Both the position numbers and the translations under genes were made by a program. Of a stretch of DNA of 64,000 bases, positions 46,843 to 56,582 are shown one piece after another (the stretch's first letter is position 1; the number at the start of each line of letters is the position of its first letter). The stretch is from Evansella halocellulosilytica (GTDB taxonomy: Bacteria; Bacillota; Bacilli; Bacillales; Salisediminibacteriaceae). Location: the NCBI RefSeq assembly GCF_002335745.1, contig NZ_NIST01000001.1, positions 3,844,354 to 3,908,353 on the forward strand. The letters are read 5' to 3'. Below the pieces are notes generated by a model that was not told the DNA's origin, ran no database searches, and saw nothing but the letters and a program-made list of their open reading frames with translations.

Positions 46843-49215
46843 TTATTCGTTAGATGCTTCTTTTTCTTCTGATTTAGAAATTAATACTTCACGTGGTTTA
46901 CTCCCCTCATAAGGACCAACAATCCCACGCGCTTCCATTTCATCAATCAAACGCGCAGCTCTAGTATAGCCAATTCTGAAGCGACGTTGTAGCATTGAAA
47001 CAGATGCCGTCTGCATTTCAGCAATCAGTTGAACAGCATCATCATAAAGATCATCATCGACTTCCGAATTAACGACTTCGCTCCCTTCTTCTGGAATCAT
47101 TTCTTCTGCATATTGTGCTTTTTGCTGTTCGATACAATGCATGACGATCCTTTCCACTTCATCATCCGATAGAAATGCTCCTTGAATTCTCGTAGCTTTA
47201 TTAGCTCCAACTGGTAAAAACAACATATCACCACGACCTAACAGTTTTTCTGCTCCGTTTCCATCAAGAATCGTTCTTGAATCGGTTGAACTTGATACTC
47301 CGAAAGCAATCCGTGAAGGAATGTTCGCTTTAATAACACCTGTAATCACGTCTACTGAAGGGCGCTGAGTGGCTATGATTAAATGAATTCCAGCCGCTCG
47401 AGCCATTTGTGCTAACCTCGTAATCGAATCTTCTACATCAGAAGAAGCAACCATCATTAAATCAGCCAGTTCGTCTACAATGACGACGATATAAGGGAGT
47501 AACTGTTGTTGATTTTCATCCTCACGCTTTTTATTTTCTTTCTCGACATGCTGATTATATCCTTCGATATTTCGTGTACCTGAATAGGCAAATAATTCAT
47601 ATCTTCTTTCCATTTCATTAACAACTTTTTTTAATGCCTGTGATGCTTTCTTCGGATCGGTGACGACCGGAGATAACAAATGTGGAATTCCATTATAGAC
47701 ATTCAATTCAACCATTTTCGGATCGATCATCATGAGTTTCACTTCGTGTGGTTTACTCCTCATTAAAATGCTAATAATAATTCCGTTTATACAAACACTT
47801 TTCCCGCTCCCGGTCGCACCTGCAACTAGTAAGTGCGGCATTTTGTTCAGTTCGGCAATGACCGCCTCACCTGATATGTCTCTCCCTAATGCGATCGCAA
47901 GTTTATTTGTAGTGTCTTGCATCGTTTGAGAATCAAGTACTTCTCTTAACGTAACGAGTGATACTTCCTGATTCGGTACTTCGATTCCGATCGCAGATTT
48001 TCCTGGTATCGGAGCTTCCATACGAATATCTTTTGCTGCTAATGCCAATGCTAAATCATCAGTTAAGTTAACAATTTTACTTACTTTAACACCTGTACTA
48101 GGGTACACTTCGTACTTTGTGACTGATGGTCCTAAATGTACTCTCGTTACTTTCGCACTAACTCCGAAGCTTTCAAGAGTTCTCTCTAATTTTCTGGCGT
48201 TTTTGGACAGCATGGAATGTTCCCGTGATTGATTCACTTTTGATGGATTCGCTAATAAGTCAAGGGTCGGTTTCTCATAATCTTCATTTTCCTCTGCCCT
48301 AACTACAAAAGATGAAGTAGGTTCTTCTTCTTTATCAGCAGGTTCAGCCGACTCAGGTGTCACTGTAATCGTTTCAGGTTTCCGTTTATCTTCACCTAGA
48401 ACAGATTCAACCTTTTTGGAATCATTCGTTACTTCTTCACCTTCTTCATATGCTTTCGTAGAAAAATCGTAAATGATCGGTTCTTCTTCAGAAGGAATAG
48501 TCGTTTCTAGTTCTCGTTCTTCTTGTTTCTTTTTCTTTTCAACAGCATTTTTTGCTTTCTTTTCAGCAAACCTGTCTTTTACTGTTTGCCAACTCGTCAT
48601 AAGTGACGTTTTTATATTTTCAATGATTTTTTGAAAGAAAGTTGCAGAGTCACCTCCGCTCTTCTTTAACGCATCGACAACAGATTTACCAGTAATTAAC
48701 ATAACGGACGTTATAATTAATCCAATCGCAAAAACAATCGTACCTCCAGAAGAAAATAGAAAATGAGTCGCTGCAAACCCTAAAGCACCAATCATTCCAC
48801 CACCAATATCATCTGTGACAGCTTGTCCTTGAAGCTGGAGCCAAAATAATTGCCAAGTATTACGGATGACGGATCGATCTGCAAATTCCGTATAATTAGA
48901 AAGCTCTCTAAAGAGACTTACATGACTTAATAAAGCGAACGAAAAAATAAGTAAATAAAGGCCAATTAATTTTCTTGTCCATATGTAAGGTAATTTACGC
49001 TTGATCATTAAATAGCTTGCGAATACAAATAGAGCGATAGCTAGTGCAATATGCCAGCTGCCTAAGAAGAATCGGAACAATTGAACTAGTCCTTCCCCAA
49101 CAATTCCTAATCTAGCAAATGTAATAAGCGATACGATAATAAGAAATAGTCCGAATAGCTCAAAGGTTAGTTGTTTCTTCCATTTTTGATTTTTTTTACG
49201 TCTTTTTTTAGCCAT
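46843..49215 (-). CDS. spoIIIE: DNA translocase SpoIIIE (FtsK family)
   Basis: A 790-residue motor that pumps the chromosome into the forespore. The N-terminus has about four membrane segments (20-180; [35 protein letters not shown]), followed by a charged linker (~190-320), the alpha and beta motor domains with Walker [10 protein letters not shown] (~460) and Walker [13 protein letters not shown], and a C-terminal gamma winged helix ([20 protein letters not shown]) that reads DNA polarity. ATG 49215 follows GGGGTGAAA. The position next to ymfC and tepA marks it as SpoIIIE rather than the second FtsK-like translocase SftA. Confidence 0.96.
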   Translation of the reverse strand: MAKKRRKKNQKWKKQLTFELFGLFLIIVSLITFARLGIVGEGLVQLFRFFLGSWHIALAIALFVFASYLMIKRKLPYIWTRKLIGLYLLIFSFALLSHVSLFRELSNYTEFADRSVIRNTWQLFWLQLQGQAVTDDIGGGMIGALGFAATHFLFSSGGTIVFAIGLIITSVMLITGKSVVDALKKSGGDSATFFQKIIENIKTSLMTSWQTVKDRFAEKKAKNAVEKKKKQEERELETTIPSEEEPIIYDFSTKAYEEGEEVTNDSKKVESVLGEDKRKPETITVTPESAEPADKEEEPTSSFVVRAEENEDYEKPTLDLLANPSKVNQSREHSMLSKNARKLERTLESFGVSAKVTRVHLGPSVTKYEVYPSTGVKVSKIVNLTDDLALALAAKDIRMEAPIPGKSAIGIEVPNQEVSLVTLREVLDSQTMQDTTNKLAIALGRDISGEAVIAELNKMPHLLVAGATGSGKSVCINGIIISILMRSKPHEVKLMMIDPKMVELNVYNGIPHLLSPVVTDPKKASQALKKVVNEMERRYELFAYSGTRNIEGYNQHVEKENKKREDENQQQLLPYIVVIVDELADLMMVASSDVEDSITRLAQMARAAGIHLIIATQRPSVDVITGVIKANIPSRIAFGVSSSTDSRTILDGNGAEKLLGRGDMLFLPVGANKATRIQGAFLSDDEVERIVMHCIEQQKAQYAEEMIPEEGSEVVNSEVDDDLYDDAVQLIAEMQTASVSMLQRRFRIGYTRAARLIDEMEARGIVGPYEGSKPREVLISKSEEKEASNE

Positions 49216-49247
49216 CGTTTCACCCCAAACTGAAATACAAAGTGAAG

Positions 49248-49271
49248 CAGCAGCCGTTCTGCCGGCTGCTG
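49248..49271. promoter_or_regulatory. GC-rich hairpin in the spoIIIE leader
   Basis: CAGCAGCCG (49248-49256) pairs perfectly with CGGCTGCTG (49263-49271) about 35 bases upstream of the spoIIIE start. No T-run follows on minus, so it may shape the 5' leader rather than terminate. A second inverted repeat, GACGAC (49314-49319) / GTCGTC (49332-49337), lies upstream. Confidence 0.45.
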
Positions 49272-49473
49272 TTATGTGTTTTTATATTGTGCTGATTATT
49301 TTTTAGTAGAGGGGACGACAAGTTCGTGAACGTCGTCTGTTTTCGCCCCCCCTGCCTCAATTTTTCAATACTCACATCATTGAATAACCAATGTTTTGAA
49401 ATAGAACTCATTTTTTTATCGAACGCTTGTTTTCATTATTATATCATACTCATTTGTTATTTTTCCACGGTCG

Positions 49474-49689
49474 TTAGATCTTTTTTTGAAATGGTTGTCC
49501 TGGCTCATATTCAGAGTTCAGATATAGATTGGGGTCAGTTGAAAATAATCTAACAATACGATAAGATTGGTCTTCTTGTCGTTCCACTAATAATTGACCA
49601 CCAGGAATGGAGACCATCTCCTGTTTAGTATAGGCGTCTGCCTCAACCGGAAAAATCGATTCTTGCGGCTGATACGTATATAAAATCAT
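49474..49689 (-). CDS. ylzJ: YlzJ-like protein
   Basis: A 71-residue soluble protein that starts [14 protein letters not shown] and has [20 protein letters not shown] in the middle, matching the YlzJ family of bacilli. Function unknown. Its start overlaps the tepA stop (ATGA), giving the conserved tepA-ylzJ-spoIIIE arrangement. Confidence 0.9.
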   Translation of the reverse strand: MILYTYQPQESIFPVEADAYTKQEMVSIPGGQLLVERQEDQSYRIVRLFSTDPNLYLNSEYEPGQPFQKKI

Positions 49690-50468
49690 TGGACAACATC
49701 CTTCTTTTCATCCGGCTTATTTTGTTCAATAAGTTCATTTAATTTTTTCATTGCTTGACCAATCCCACCGACTTCGTTAATAATTCCAGACGCAACTGCA
49801 TCTTTTCCGATCACATTTGTTCCAATGTCTCTCGTTAAATTCCCTTTGGAAAGCATAAGTTCCTTAAAATCTTCTTCTGAAATATTTGAGTGCTTTGTTA
49901 CAAAATTAATGACACGATCTTGCATTTTATCTAAATACTCAAACGTTTGTGGAACTCCAATTACAAGACCAGTTAGCCGGACAGGATGAATCGTCATTGT
50001 CGCAGTTTCTGCTATAAAACTATAGTCAGCCGCTACCGCAATCGGGACCCCTATTGAATGTCCTCCGCCTAAAACGAGAGTCACTGTCGGTTTTGATATA
50101 GATGAAATCATTTCAGATAAAGCTAAACCTGCTTCCACATCTCCTCCAACTGTGTTAAGTATAATCAGTAAGCCTTCAATTTTTGCATTTTGTTCAGCTG
50201 CGACTAATTGCGGGATTACATGCTCATATTTTGTTGTTTTATTTTGAGGTGGAAGCTGCATATGTCCTTCAATTTGACCGACAATCGTGAGAACATGAAT
50301 ATTTGACTGTTCCATTTGAGGGACGTTCGTTTGACCCAGTTGTTGGATTTTATCCATGATCCCGCCATCTTTCGAACCTGGTTTTTTTTCATCTGGGTTT
50401 GATGGCTGTTGTGGTGGCTGAGGAGCCGGTTGTGTCGATGGCTGTGTATTCGGCGTTTCATTATTCAT
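49686..50468 (-). CDS. tepA: ClpP-like serine protease TepA
   Basis: A 260-residue ClpP-fold protein (translocation-enhancing protein in B. subtilis, also reported to degrade small acid-soluble spore proteins at germination). A Gln/Pro-rich N-terminus (about 1-30) precedes [20 protein letters not shown] and [17 protein letters not shown]. The nucleophile serine lies in [19 protein letters not shown] near 120, and [11 protein letters not shown] near 145 holds the histidine. ATG 50468 is nine bases after AAAGGA; the ATG at 50477 touches the site. In B. subtilis rnjB lies between dapA and tepA; here it is absent. Confidence 0.92.
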   Translation of the reverse strand: MNNETPNTQPSTQPAPQPPQQPSNPDEKKPGSKDGGIMDKIQQLGQTNVPQMEQSNIHVLTIVGQIEGHMQLPPQNKTTKYEHVIPQLVAAEQNAKIEGLLIILNTVGGDVEAGLALSEMISSISKPTVTLVLGGGHSIGVPIAVAADYSFIAETATMTIHPVRLTGLVIGVPQTFEYLDKMQDRVINFVTKHSNISEEDFKELMLSKGNLTRDIGTNVIGKDAVASGIINEVGGIGQAMKKLNELIEQNKPDEKKDVVQ

Positions 50469-50728
50469 TTGAACCATTCCTTTCTAAAGGCTGGAACCTT
50501 TAATGTCCTCTTGATTCTTTAAGCCTTCTAAAATGTAGTATGGAATCAAATCTCATATTTAATGTATATAATACGCCGAAAATTCGTCATAACAATGAAA
50601 AAGGCTGACTCAAGCTGCCTGTGCTTTCTCCACGTGTGTAAAAATACGTCATTATAACGAGTTGCCTAATCGTATCTTTTGGTGGCTTAGCCATCGGCTT
50701 TTACTTGAATCAGCTGCTTTATTTCAAT

Positions 50729-51604
50729 TTATTGTTTGTTAATATGAAGTAAATCCGCTAAAATACTTCGTTCATCAGAAGTTAACGGCACTAATGGTAA
50801 GCGTACACCACCTACATCTAACCCTTTCATTTGCAATGCGGTTTTAACTGGGGTTGGATTCGGTGCTATAAACATTCCATTCATTAGCGGCAAAGTTTCT
50901 TGATGAATCTTAGCAGCTTGTTTGACGTTTCCTTCTAAGAAATGAGCAATCATTTGTTGCATTTCATCACCAATGATATGACTCGCAACAGAAACAATCC
51001 CTTTTCCGCCAATAGACATGACAGGTAATGTTAACCCGTCATCACCAGAATATAACGCAAAATCGTCTGGTGTATCGGCAATTATTTTCGTCATTTGCTC
51101 TAAATCACCGCTTGATTCTTTGATTGCGACGATATTTTTAATTTTAGACAGAGCAATTACTGTTTCTGGTAACATATTCACCACTGTTCTACCAGGTACA
51201 TTGTAAAGGATGATTGGTAATGATGTCTTTTCTGCAATTGTTTTAAAGTGGGCATACATCCCTTTTTGTGATGGTTTATTGTAATAAGGAACAACGAGCA
51301 TCGCTGCATCAATTCCCGTTTTCTCAGCTTTTTTTGTAAATTCAACCGACGCGTATGTGTTATTTGATCCCGTGCCTGCTATGACAGGAATTCGCCCGTT
51401 TACTACTTTTGCTGAATGTTCGAACAACGCAAGCTTTTCCTCAGATGATAACGTAGGAGACTCACCTGTTGTTCCTCCAACAACGATGGCATCTGAACCG
51501 TGATCTATTAAATACTCAATTAACTTTGTTGTTTTTGGAAAATCAATATTTCCTTTTGAATCAAATGGAGTAACCATCGCAGTCACTACTGCTCCAAATT
51601 CCAT
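50729..51604 (-). CDS. dapA: 4-hydroxy-tetrahydrodipicolinate synthase
   Basis: A 291-residue TIM-barrel enzyme that condenses pyruvate with aspartate semialdehyde, the branch point to lysine, diaminopimelate and dipicolinate. VGGTTGESPTLS near 42, YYNKPSQKGMYAHF near 106, ILYNVPGRT with the catalytic Tyr near 133, and the Schiff-base lysine in IVAIKESSGDL near 161. ATG 51604 follows AGGAG. Downstream of dapG, from which it is separated by ~400 bases of repeats. Confidence 0.97.
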   Translation of the reverse strand: MEFGAVVTAMVTPFDSKGNIDFPKTTKLIEYLIDHGSDAIVVGGTTGESPTLSSEEKLALFEHSAKVVNGRIPVIAGTGSNNTYASVEFTKKAEKTGIDAAMLVVPYYNKPSQKGMYAHFKTIAEKTSLPIILYNVPGRTVVNMLPETVIALSKIKNIVAIKESSGDLEQMTKIIADTPDDFALYSGDDGLTLPVMSIGGKGIVSVASHIIGDEMQQMIAHFLEGNVKQAAKIHQETLPLMNGMFIAPNPTPVKTALQMKGLDVGGVRLPLVPLTSDERSILADLLHINKQ

Positions 51605-51655
51605 AAAAACAACTCCTTTTACATATTAGTGCGTGTTCAAAAAGGAGCTACGTTT

Positions 51656-51761
51656 TTCCTGCGCTGAGTAACCGCAGGAGTAACGAGCGATTCTTCGCTG
51701 ATTCCTCAACGAGCTGCTTCGACGCCATGCTCTTCTCTTATTTTTCTTGCAAAGGAAGAAG
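51656..51761. repeat. Repeat D module, diverged copy
   Basis: Starts CCTGCGCTGAGTAACCGCAGG, continues AACGAGCGATTCTTCGCTG and GAGCTGCTTCGACG, ends TTGCAAAGGAAGAAGCAC. The first hairpin is extended by one pair (CCTGCG/CGCAGG) relative to 46243-46554. Confidence 0.78.
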
Positions 51762-51785
51762 CACGAAAACTGCGACGAGTAATCG

Positions 51786-51857
51786 CACGTATTTAAAGAG
51801 CCGAGTAGATCTAGGAGGCGAAGCATCTAGCCCATGCACGTAGCTTTTAATACGTGA
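51786..51857. repeat. Nested inverted repeat in the dapA-dapG spacer
   Basis: CACGTATT...AAAG at 51786-51799 matches CTTT...AATACGTG at ~51844-51857; inside, TAGAT (51806-51810) pairs with ATCTA (51825-51829). Then follow another GAGTAACGAGCG word and, at 51893-51939, CTGTCTC...GAGAGACAG enclosing CTGCA...TGCAG. Confidence 0.6.
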
Positions 51858-52002
51858 GGAGTAACGAGCGTTACCGCACGATAAGCTAAGGGCTGTCTCG
51901 ATTGATATTCTGCAGAGCCTATTTGCAGTTGAGAGACAGGTACCCATGCAAGCCAACCAAGAGGTACAAACAGCTATTATTAGCAGACTTTTTGAACAAC
52001 CT

Positions 52003-53223
52003 TTACATTTCTTTTTTTCCTAAAAACATTTCGTGTAAAGCATTAACAGCTTCTTTCATATCTTGCCCTTTTACAAGGACCCAAATCGTCGTATGTGAGT
52101 CAGCAGATTGTAATATCTGGATGTTTTTCTTTACTAGTGATTCGACAATTTTAGCGGTTACCCCTGGTACACCCGTCATCCCTGCTCCAACAGCAGAAAC
52201 TTTCGCACATTGTTTAATGGCTTCAGGTGTAAAATCCATTTCTTTTAACACTTCAATTGCTCGGTCCGCTACATCATCACTTACAGTATACACGACACCC
52301 ATCGGATGAATATTAATGAAGTCAACAGATATGTCCTCTTTTGCCATCGCTTTGAATACTTTTGCTTGTATGTCATATTGACCTTCTTTAGCAAATACTT
52401 TTATTTGAGTCACATTATTTACATGGGCAATTCCTGTGACAGGACGCTCTTCAACATCTCTTCCAACTAAATTTGTCGTACTTGATGTAATGAGCGTTCC
52501 TTCATCATCTGTCTCAGTAGATCGAATCCGAATTGGAACTTTTGCTTGCATGGCGATCTCAACAGCGCGTGGATGAATCACTTTCGCTCCTTGATATGCC
52601 ATATTACAAATTTCATTATAAGTCACGACGTTAAGTGTTTGTGCCTTTTCAACAATTCTAGGATCCGCTGTCATGACGCCCTTAACATCTGTAAAAATAT
52701 CGACAACTTCCGCATTTAGAGCGGCACCTAACGCTGTTGCTGAAGTGTCACTGCCACTTCTTCCAAGTGTTGCAACTGTTCCTTTAGGTGTTTCACCTTG
52801 GAAGCCAGTCACAACAACGACATCGAATTCTTCTAACTCACTTTTTAACATATCGACTTTCATCTCAGTAATCTTAGCATCGGTATATTCTTCTGTCGTG
52901 CGAAATCCTGCTTGAGCACCCGTTAACGCAATTGACTTTACTCCTTTTTCTTGGAGAAGGTGTGAAAAAACAACTGCTGAAATGGTTTCTCCACATGATA
53001 CTAATAAGTCAAGCTCTCGTTTAGAAGCATGATTTTGAACGCCTCCAACAAGTTCTAATAACGTATCTGTTGCATAAGGGTCTCCAGTTCTTCCTATTGC
53101 AGATACGACAACAACGACTTTTTTTCCGTCTTTTAACACTTGCATAACATGTTCTGCCGCTCTATTTCGTAGCTCTTCCGTTTTAAGTGATGTTCCCCCG
53201 AATTTTTGAACGATGATCTTCAT
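52003..53223 (-). CDS. dapG: Aspartokinase I (diaminopimelate-sensitive type)
   Basis: A 406-residue kinase that phosphorylates aspartate to start the lysine/DAP/dipicolinate route. The kinase domain begins KIIVQKFGGTSL; LGRSGSDTSATALGAALNAE holds the catalytic loop near 150, and ACT domains follow from ~260 (ITQIKVFAKEGQYDIQAKVF; VSAVGAGMTGVPGVTAKI). In B. subtilis DapG is inhibited by diaminopimelate. ATG 53223 follows CGAGGTG. Part of the spoVFA-spoVFB-asd-dapG-dapA cluster. Confidence 0.94.
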   Translation of the reverse strand: MKIIVQKFGGTSLKTEELRNRAAEHVMQVLKDGKKVVVVVSAIGRTGDPYATDTLLELVGGVQNHASKRELDLLVSCGETISAVVFSHLLQEKGVKSIALTGAQAGFRTTEEYTDAKITEMKVDMLKSELEEFDVVVVTGFQGETPKGTVATLGRSGSDTSATALGAALNAEVVDIFTDVKGVMTADPRIVEKAQTLNVVTYNEICNMAYQGAKVIHPRAVEIAMQAKVPIRIRSTETDDEGTLITSSTTNLVGRDVEERPVTGIAHVNNVTQIKVFAKEGQYDIQAKVFKAMAKEDISVDFINIHPMGVVYTVSDDVADRAIEVLKEMDFTPEAIKQCAKVSAVGAGMTGVPGVTAKIVESLVKKNIQILQSADSHTTIWVLVKGQDMKEAVNALHEMFLGKKEM

Positions 53224-53283
53224 GTTTCACCTCGTGTTTTATTTACTAAAATTTAATTCTGCTTAAAAAGGAGGATAAAAAGA

Positions 53284-53345
53284 AACCTGGTTAGCCGACA
53301 TCTTAAAAGCTCATCATCGTGCTTCTAACCATCAGCTAACCTAGT
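53284..53345 (-). terminator. Long stem-loop between asd and dapG
   Basis: On minus GGTTAGC pairs with GCTAACC, extended by AAC/GTT, around a ~40-base loop that contains an inner AAGC/GCTT stem; TTTCTTTTTATCC follows. It may be a terminator or an attenuator that lowers dapG/dapA transcription relative to asd. Confidence 0.5.
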
Positions 53346-53378
53346 TTATTGGCACCTCTTTTATCCTGCATAAACGAA

Positions 53379-54431
53379 TTATTTATCTAATAGACCTAAT
53401 TTTTTTAGTGAGAAAGCGATTTGTACGGAGTTAAGCGCAGCACCTTTTAATAAGTTATCTGCCACAATCCATAAATGAAAACCATTATTCTTATCTAAAT
53501 CTTGACGGATTCTTCCTACAAATACATCATCTTTATTCATTGCGTCTACTGCCATTGGATAAACTTGATTGTTAGGATCATCCTGCAAAGTAATTCCTGG
53601 TGCATCTTTTAAAACGTTATGAAGATCTTGGACAGTGACATCTTCTTTATCTATTTCGATGAATACTGACTCAGAATGTCCGGTTTCTATTGGTAATCTG
53701 ACACAAGTTGCTGCAACATGCAGGTTATCATCGTGCATAATTTTTTTTGTTTCATTCATCATTTTTAATTCTTCAAAGGTGTAACCATTATCTTCAAAAT
53801 TATCAATTTGAGGAATTGCATTATAAGCAATTTGATAATGCTTTTTATCTCCTGCTGTTGGCAAAATTTCTTTCGTTAACTCTTTTCCATCTTGCACTTG
53901 TTTAGACTGTTCATACATTTCATTTATCGCATCAGCACCAGCACCAGAAACAGCTTGATACGTCGAAACGATGATGCGCTTTAAACCAAACGCTTGTCGA
54001 ATCGGTTCTAAAGCTGCAACCATCTGGATTGTTGAACAATTAGGGTTACTAATAATGCCATTATGATCGTTTAAATCAGCTTCGTTTACTTCTGGAACAA
54101 CTAATGGTACGTCTGTATCCATTCTAAAGGCACTCGTATTATCAACTACGATCGCACCTCGTTTTACTGCTTCATGTGCAAGTGCTTTTGAAACTGATCC
54201 CCCAGCACTGAATAACGCTAGTTGAACACCTTCAAATGATTCAGGAGTTGCTTCCTGGATCGTAATCTCTTCACCTTTAAAAACAACCTTTTTTCCGGCT
54301 GAACGTTTCGATGATAAAGGAAGTAAGGAAGCAACCGGAAAGTCCAATCTTTCAAGCGTTTCTAACATTTTTTGCCCGACCGCTCCTGTAGCGCCTACAA
54401 CTGCAACATGATATCCGTTATGTTTTGTCAT
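53379..54431 (-). CDS. asd: Aspartate-semialdehyde dehydrogenase
   Basis: A 350-residue NADPH enzyme that reduces aspartyl phosphate to aspartate semialdehyde. VAVVGATGAVGQKMLETLER at the N-terminus binds the cofactor, and ISNPNCSTIQMVAALEPI near 130 has the catalytic cysteine. VRLPIETGHSESVFIEID near 245 has the substrate arginine and histidine. ATG 54431 follows AGAGGAG. Between spoVFB and dapG, as in B. subtilis. Confidence 0.97.
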   Translation of the reverse strand: MTKHNGYHVAVVGATGAVGQKMLETLERLDFPVASLLPLSSKRSAGKKVVFKGEEITIQEATPESFEGVQLALFSAGGSVSKALAHEAVKRGAIVVDNTSAFRMDTDVPLVVPEVNEADLNDHNGIISNPNCSTIQMVAALEPIRQAFGLKRIIVSTYQAVSGAGADAINEMYEQSKQVQDGKELTKEILPTAGDKKHYQIAYNAIPQIDNFEDNGYTFEELKMMNETKKIMHDDNLHVAATCVRLPIETGHSESVFIEIDKEDVTVQDLHNVLKDAPGITLQDDPNNQVYPMAVDAMNKDDVFVGRIRQDLDKNNGFHLWIVADNLLKGAALNSVQIAFSLKKLGLLDK

Positions 54432-54539
54432 CTCCTATTCTCCTCTCAACTGTAATAATACTAATTCATTACCTATACTTATATCGCGTAAGGTTCATTT
54501 AGTGAGCTATTTAATCGTTCTCAATTGAAAAAATATAAA

Positions 54540-54564
54540 GTAGTTAAGGATAAACCTTAACTAC
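54540..54564 (-). terminator. Terminator of spoVFAB
   Basis: GTAGTTAAGG (54540-54549) pairs with CCTTAACTAC (54555-54564) around ATAAA; minus tail TTTATATTTTTTC. It separates sporulation-only genes from asd, which is needed in growth too. Confidence 0.88.
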
Positions 54565-54626
54565 GAGAATTTGTATGCTCACCCTATTTCATGTTTTTAT
54601 TTTATCAGTAATTGCATTATTTTTCA

Positions 54627-55220
54627 CTATTCTTTATATCTTTCTATTAGAACGGGCTGAAATTGTTTTCCTTCAAGAGCTGCTTCAACTGTTTCTTGAA
54701 TCTTTGTCATGTCTGCAACGAGAGAATTTGGTTTTTTAAACGGATGATCTTGACCGAACGGAACAAAGTAAATATTTTTTGTCGCCATTAATTTCATGAC
54801 ATTCATTCCATTTAACCCTAATGCGTCATTCGTCGATATCCCTAATACAACAGGCTTTCCAGTTCTTAGAGTTGCTTTTGCTCCCATTAATACAGGAGAA
54901 TCAGTTAATGCATTCGCTAATTTACTCGTTGAGTTTCCTGTTAATGGTGCAACGACCATACAATCGAGCGGAGTTTGAGGCCCGAAAGGTTCTGCTTTAA
55001 CAATTGAATTCACTAGTGGTTCATTTGTAATACTCATTATCTTTTCGAGCCAATCTTCACTTTTTCCAAACTTTGTATCGGTCGATTGTACTGTATAACT
55101 TACGAAAGGTGTAACTTTCGCACCTAATTCAACTAGTTTCTCTATTTCTGGAATGACTTCATCATACGTACAATGTGACCCCGTTAGTCCAAAACCAATG
55201 TGCTTACCTTTTAATGACAT
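54627..55220 (-). CDS. spoVFB: Dipicolinate synthase subunit B
   Basis: A 197-residue flavoprotein-fold subunit (GFGLTGSHCTYDEVIPEIEK at 10-30; VVAPLTGNSTSKLANALTDS near 90; FVPFGQDHPFKKPNSLVADM). With SpoVFA it oxidises dihydrodipicolinate to the dipicolinic acid that fills the spore core. ATG 55220 follows AAGGAGGAA. Directly downstream of spoVFA with three bases between. Confidence 0.96.
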   Translation of the reverse strand: MSLKGKHIGFGLTGSHCTYDEVIPEIEKLVELGAKVTPFVSYTVQSTDTKFGKSEDWLEKIMSITNEPLVNSIVKAEPFGPQTPLDCMVVAPLTGNSTSKLANALTDSPVLMGAKATLRTGKPVVLGISTNDALGLNGMNVMKLMATKNIYFVPFGQDHPFKKPNSLVADMTKIQETVEAALEGKQFQPVLIERYKE

Positions 55221-55223
55221 TGA

Positions 55224-56123
55224 TTACGTTCCTCCTTTATGCGTTTCCCATTGTTCAAGTAATAGGGATGAAAGAACATTTGCAATAATTTGACCAGCTG
55301 TTTTTGGAGCAACGATACCTGGTAATCCTGGTGCTAACAACGCTTTTATACCTCTTTTTTCTGCATATCTGAAATCTGTTCCTCCGGGTTTAGAAGCTAA
55401 ATCGACAACCAATGTATGCGGGTGCATCTTTGATAAAATTTCGCCTTTTAATATTAGCGCCGGAATCGTATTTATAACGACATCCATATCTTGAACATGA
55501 CCCTTTAATTTTTCAAGTCCGAACGATGTAAACCCCATTTCAAAAGCTCTTGCCTGCAATTCTGGTTCATTTGCTGCAACAGATACATGGGCACCTAAGT
55601 TTTGAAACGTTCTGGCAACTGTAGTGCCTACTCGGCCGAAGCCTGTCACGAGAACATTCGAGTCATGAATTGTCATATCTGTATGCTGAATAACCATCAT
55701 GACAGTTCCCTCGGCAGTTGGAACCGAGTTATAGATTGCTACATCATCCCTGTCAAAAAGTTCTACTAATGTATGGCCGGATTGCTCTGAAAGTTTCTTT
55801 AAATAATGATTCGCGATACCTGAATAAATAACCGTTTCTTCTGGAGTTTCATTCACCCATTTTTCATTTAACATCAATTTTTCACCAGTAAAGATTGATT
55901 CAATTTCTCCTTCTTGATTCGCTCCGCTTACTGGTAAAACGATGGCGTGAACGCTTTTTGGATCGACTGATAAAAATGTGTGTTTATTCGCACCGGCAAA
56001 ACCATCATCTAATTGATCAAAGCCGATGAGCGTAATTTTTGCATCTTGTTCCGACAATTTTCTGATGACTTCTAATTGTCTTGCATCTCCGCCTACAATG
56101 ACAATGTGCATATCTGTCAACAA
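55224..56123 (-). CDS. spoVFA: Dipicolinate synthase subunit A
   Basis: A 299-residue NAD(P)-dependent subunit. HIVIVGGDARQLEVIRKLSE at the start, DDVAIYNSVPTAEGTVMM near 125, the Rossmann motif VLVTGFGRVGTTVARTF near 160 and LAPGLPGIVAPKTAGQIIANV near 270 match SpoVFA. I prefer TTG 56123, nine bases after GGGGAG, which gives the same N-terminal length as B. subtilis; ATG 56111 is an alternative and the longer frame to 56192 is not supported. Confidence 0.94.
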   Translation of the reverse strand: MLTDMHIVIVGGDARQLEVIRKLSEQDAKITLIGFDQLDDGFAGANKHTFLSVDPKSVHAIVLPVSGANQEGEIESIFTGEKLMLNEKWVNETPEETVIYSGIANHYLKKLSEQSGHTLVELFDRDDVAIYNSVPTAEGTVMMVIQHTDMTIHDSNVLVTGFGRVGTTVARTFQNLGAHVSVAANEPELQARAFEMGFTSFGLEKLKGHVQDMDVVINTIPALILKGEILSKMHPHTLVVDLASKPGGTDFRYAEKRGIKALLAPGLPGIVAPKTAGQIIANVLSSLLLEQWETHKGGT

Positions 56124-56582
56124 TCTCTTTTTCTCCCCTTTCTTAACATCATTTTTTATACGAAAGGGAACTTGCTTACGATGACAACTCACAACATCTT
56201 ATGTATAGGTCATGGTTCATGTGAGACATGGACAAACGATTATTCACTGTTTTTTATTTCGTTGATAATTTCTTTGCTCAGTTCTTTCTCTTAACGTTGC
56301 GGGGAATTTTTACGTTTTCCAGTAAAGTTTTGGTGGACTCTCTCGGTAAATAAGGAACGTCCTCCAACCATACGGTGTTCCATAGCTAAGAGAACAATCT
56401 CATCAATAGCGTTACCTGCGGAAAGCGTCCGTCTATAGTGAATGCAGATTGTACTCTTTTTTTATTTGCTCGAAGAGCTATCTTTATTACACTATAAATA
56501 TCTGAATAATCTGACTAATAGACATAAAAAAACAGGCTGTTGAGATAACTTTCTCAACAGCCTGATGTGCTAAAAAACCACT
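56124..56582. other. Spacer between ymxH and spoVFA
   Basis: 459 bases; no gene. Contains a CTGCGGAAAGCGTCCG word (near 56417), also found inverted in the IS left arm and partly at 46664-46676, and the ymxH terminator at its left edge. Confidence 0.6.
56533..56564 (-). terminator. Terminator of ymxH
   Basis: CAGGCTGTTGAGA (56533-56545) pairs perfectly with TCTCAACAGCCTG (56552-56564); minus tail TTTTTTTATGTC. The stem sequence equals that at the left tip of the IS element. Confidence 0.88.

Larger units (their letters stand above)
51605..52002. other. Repeat-rich spacer between dapA and dapG
   Basis: 398 bases without a gene. It carries a diverged copy of the family D module (51656-51761), a further unit at 51771-51787, a long nested inverted repeat (51786-51857) and another nested hairpin (51893-51939). 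Confidence 0.75.

Noticed and set aside
53224-53378. Lysine riboswitch ahead of dapG
   Set aside because: An AGAGGTGC word is present, but the remaining conserved core and the five-helix layout are not recognisable.
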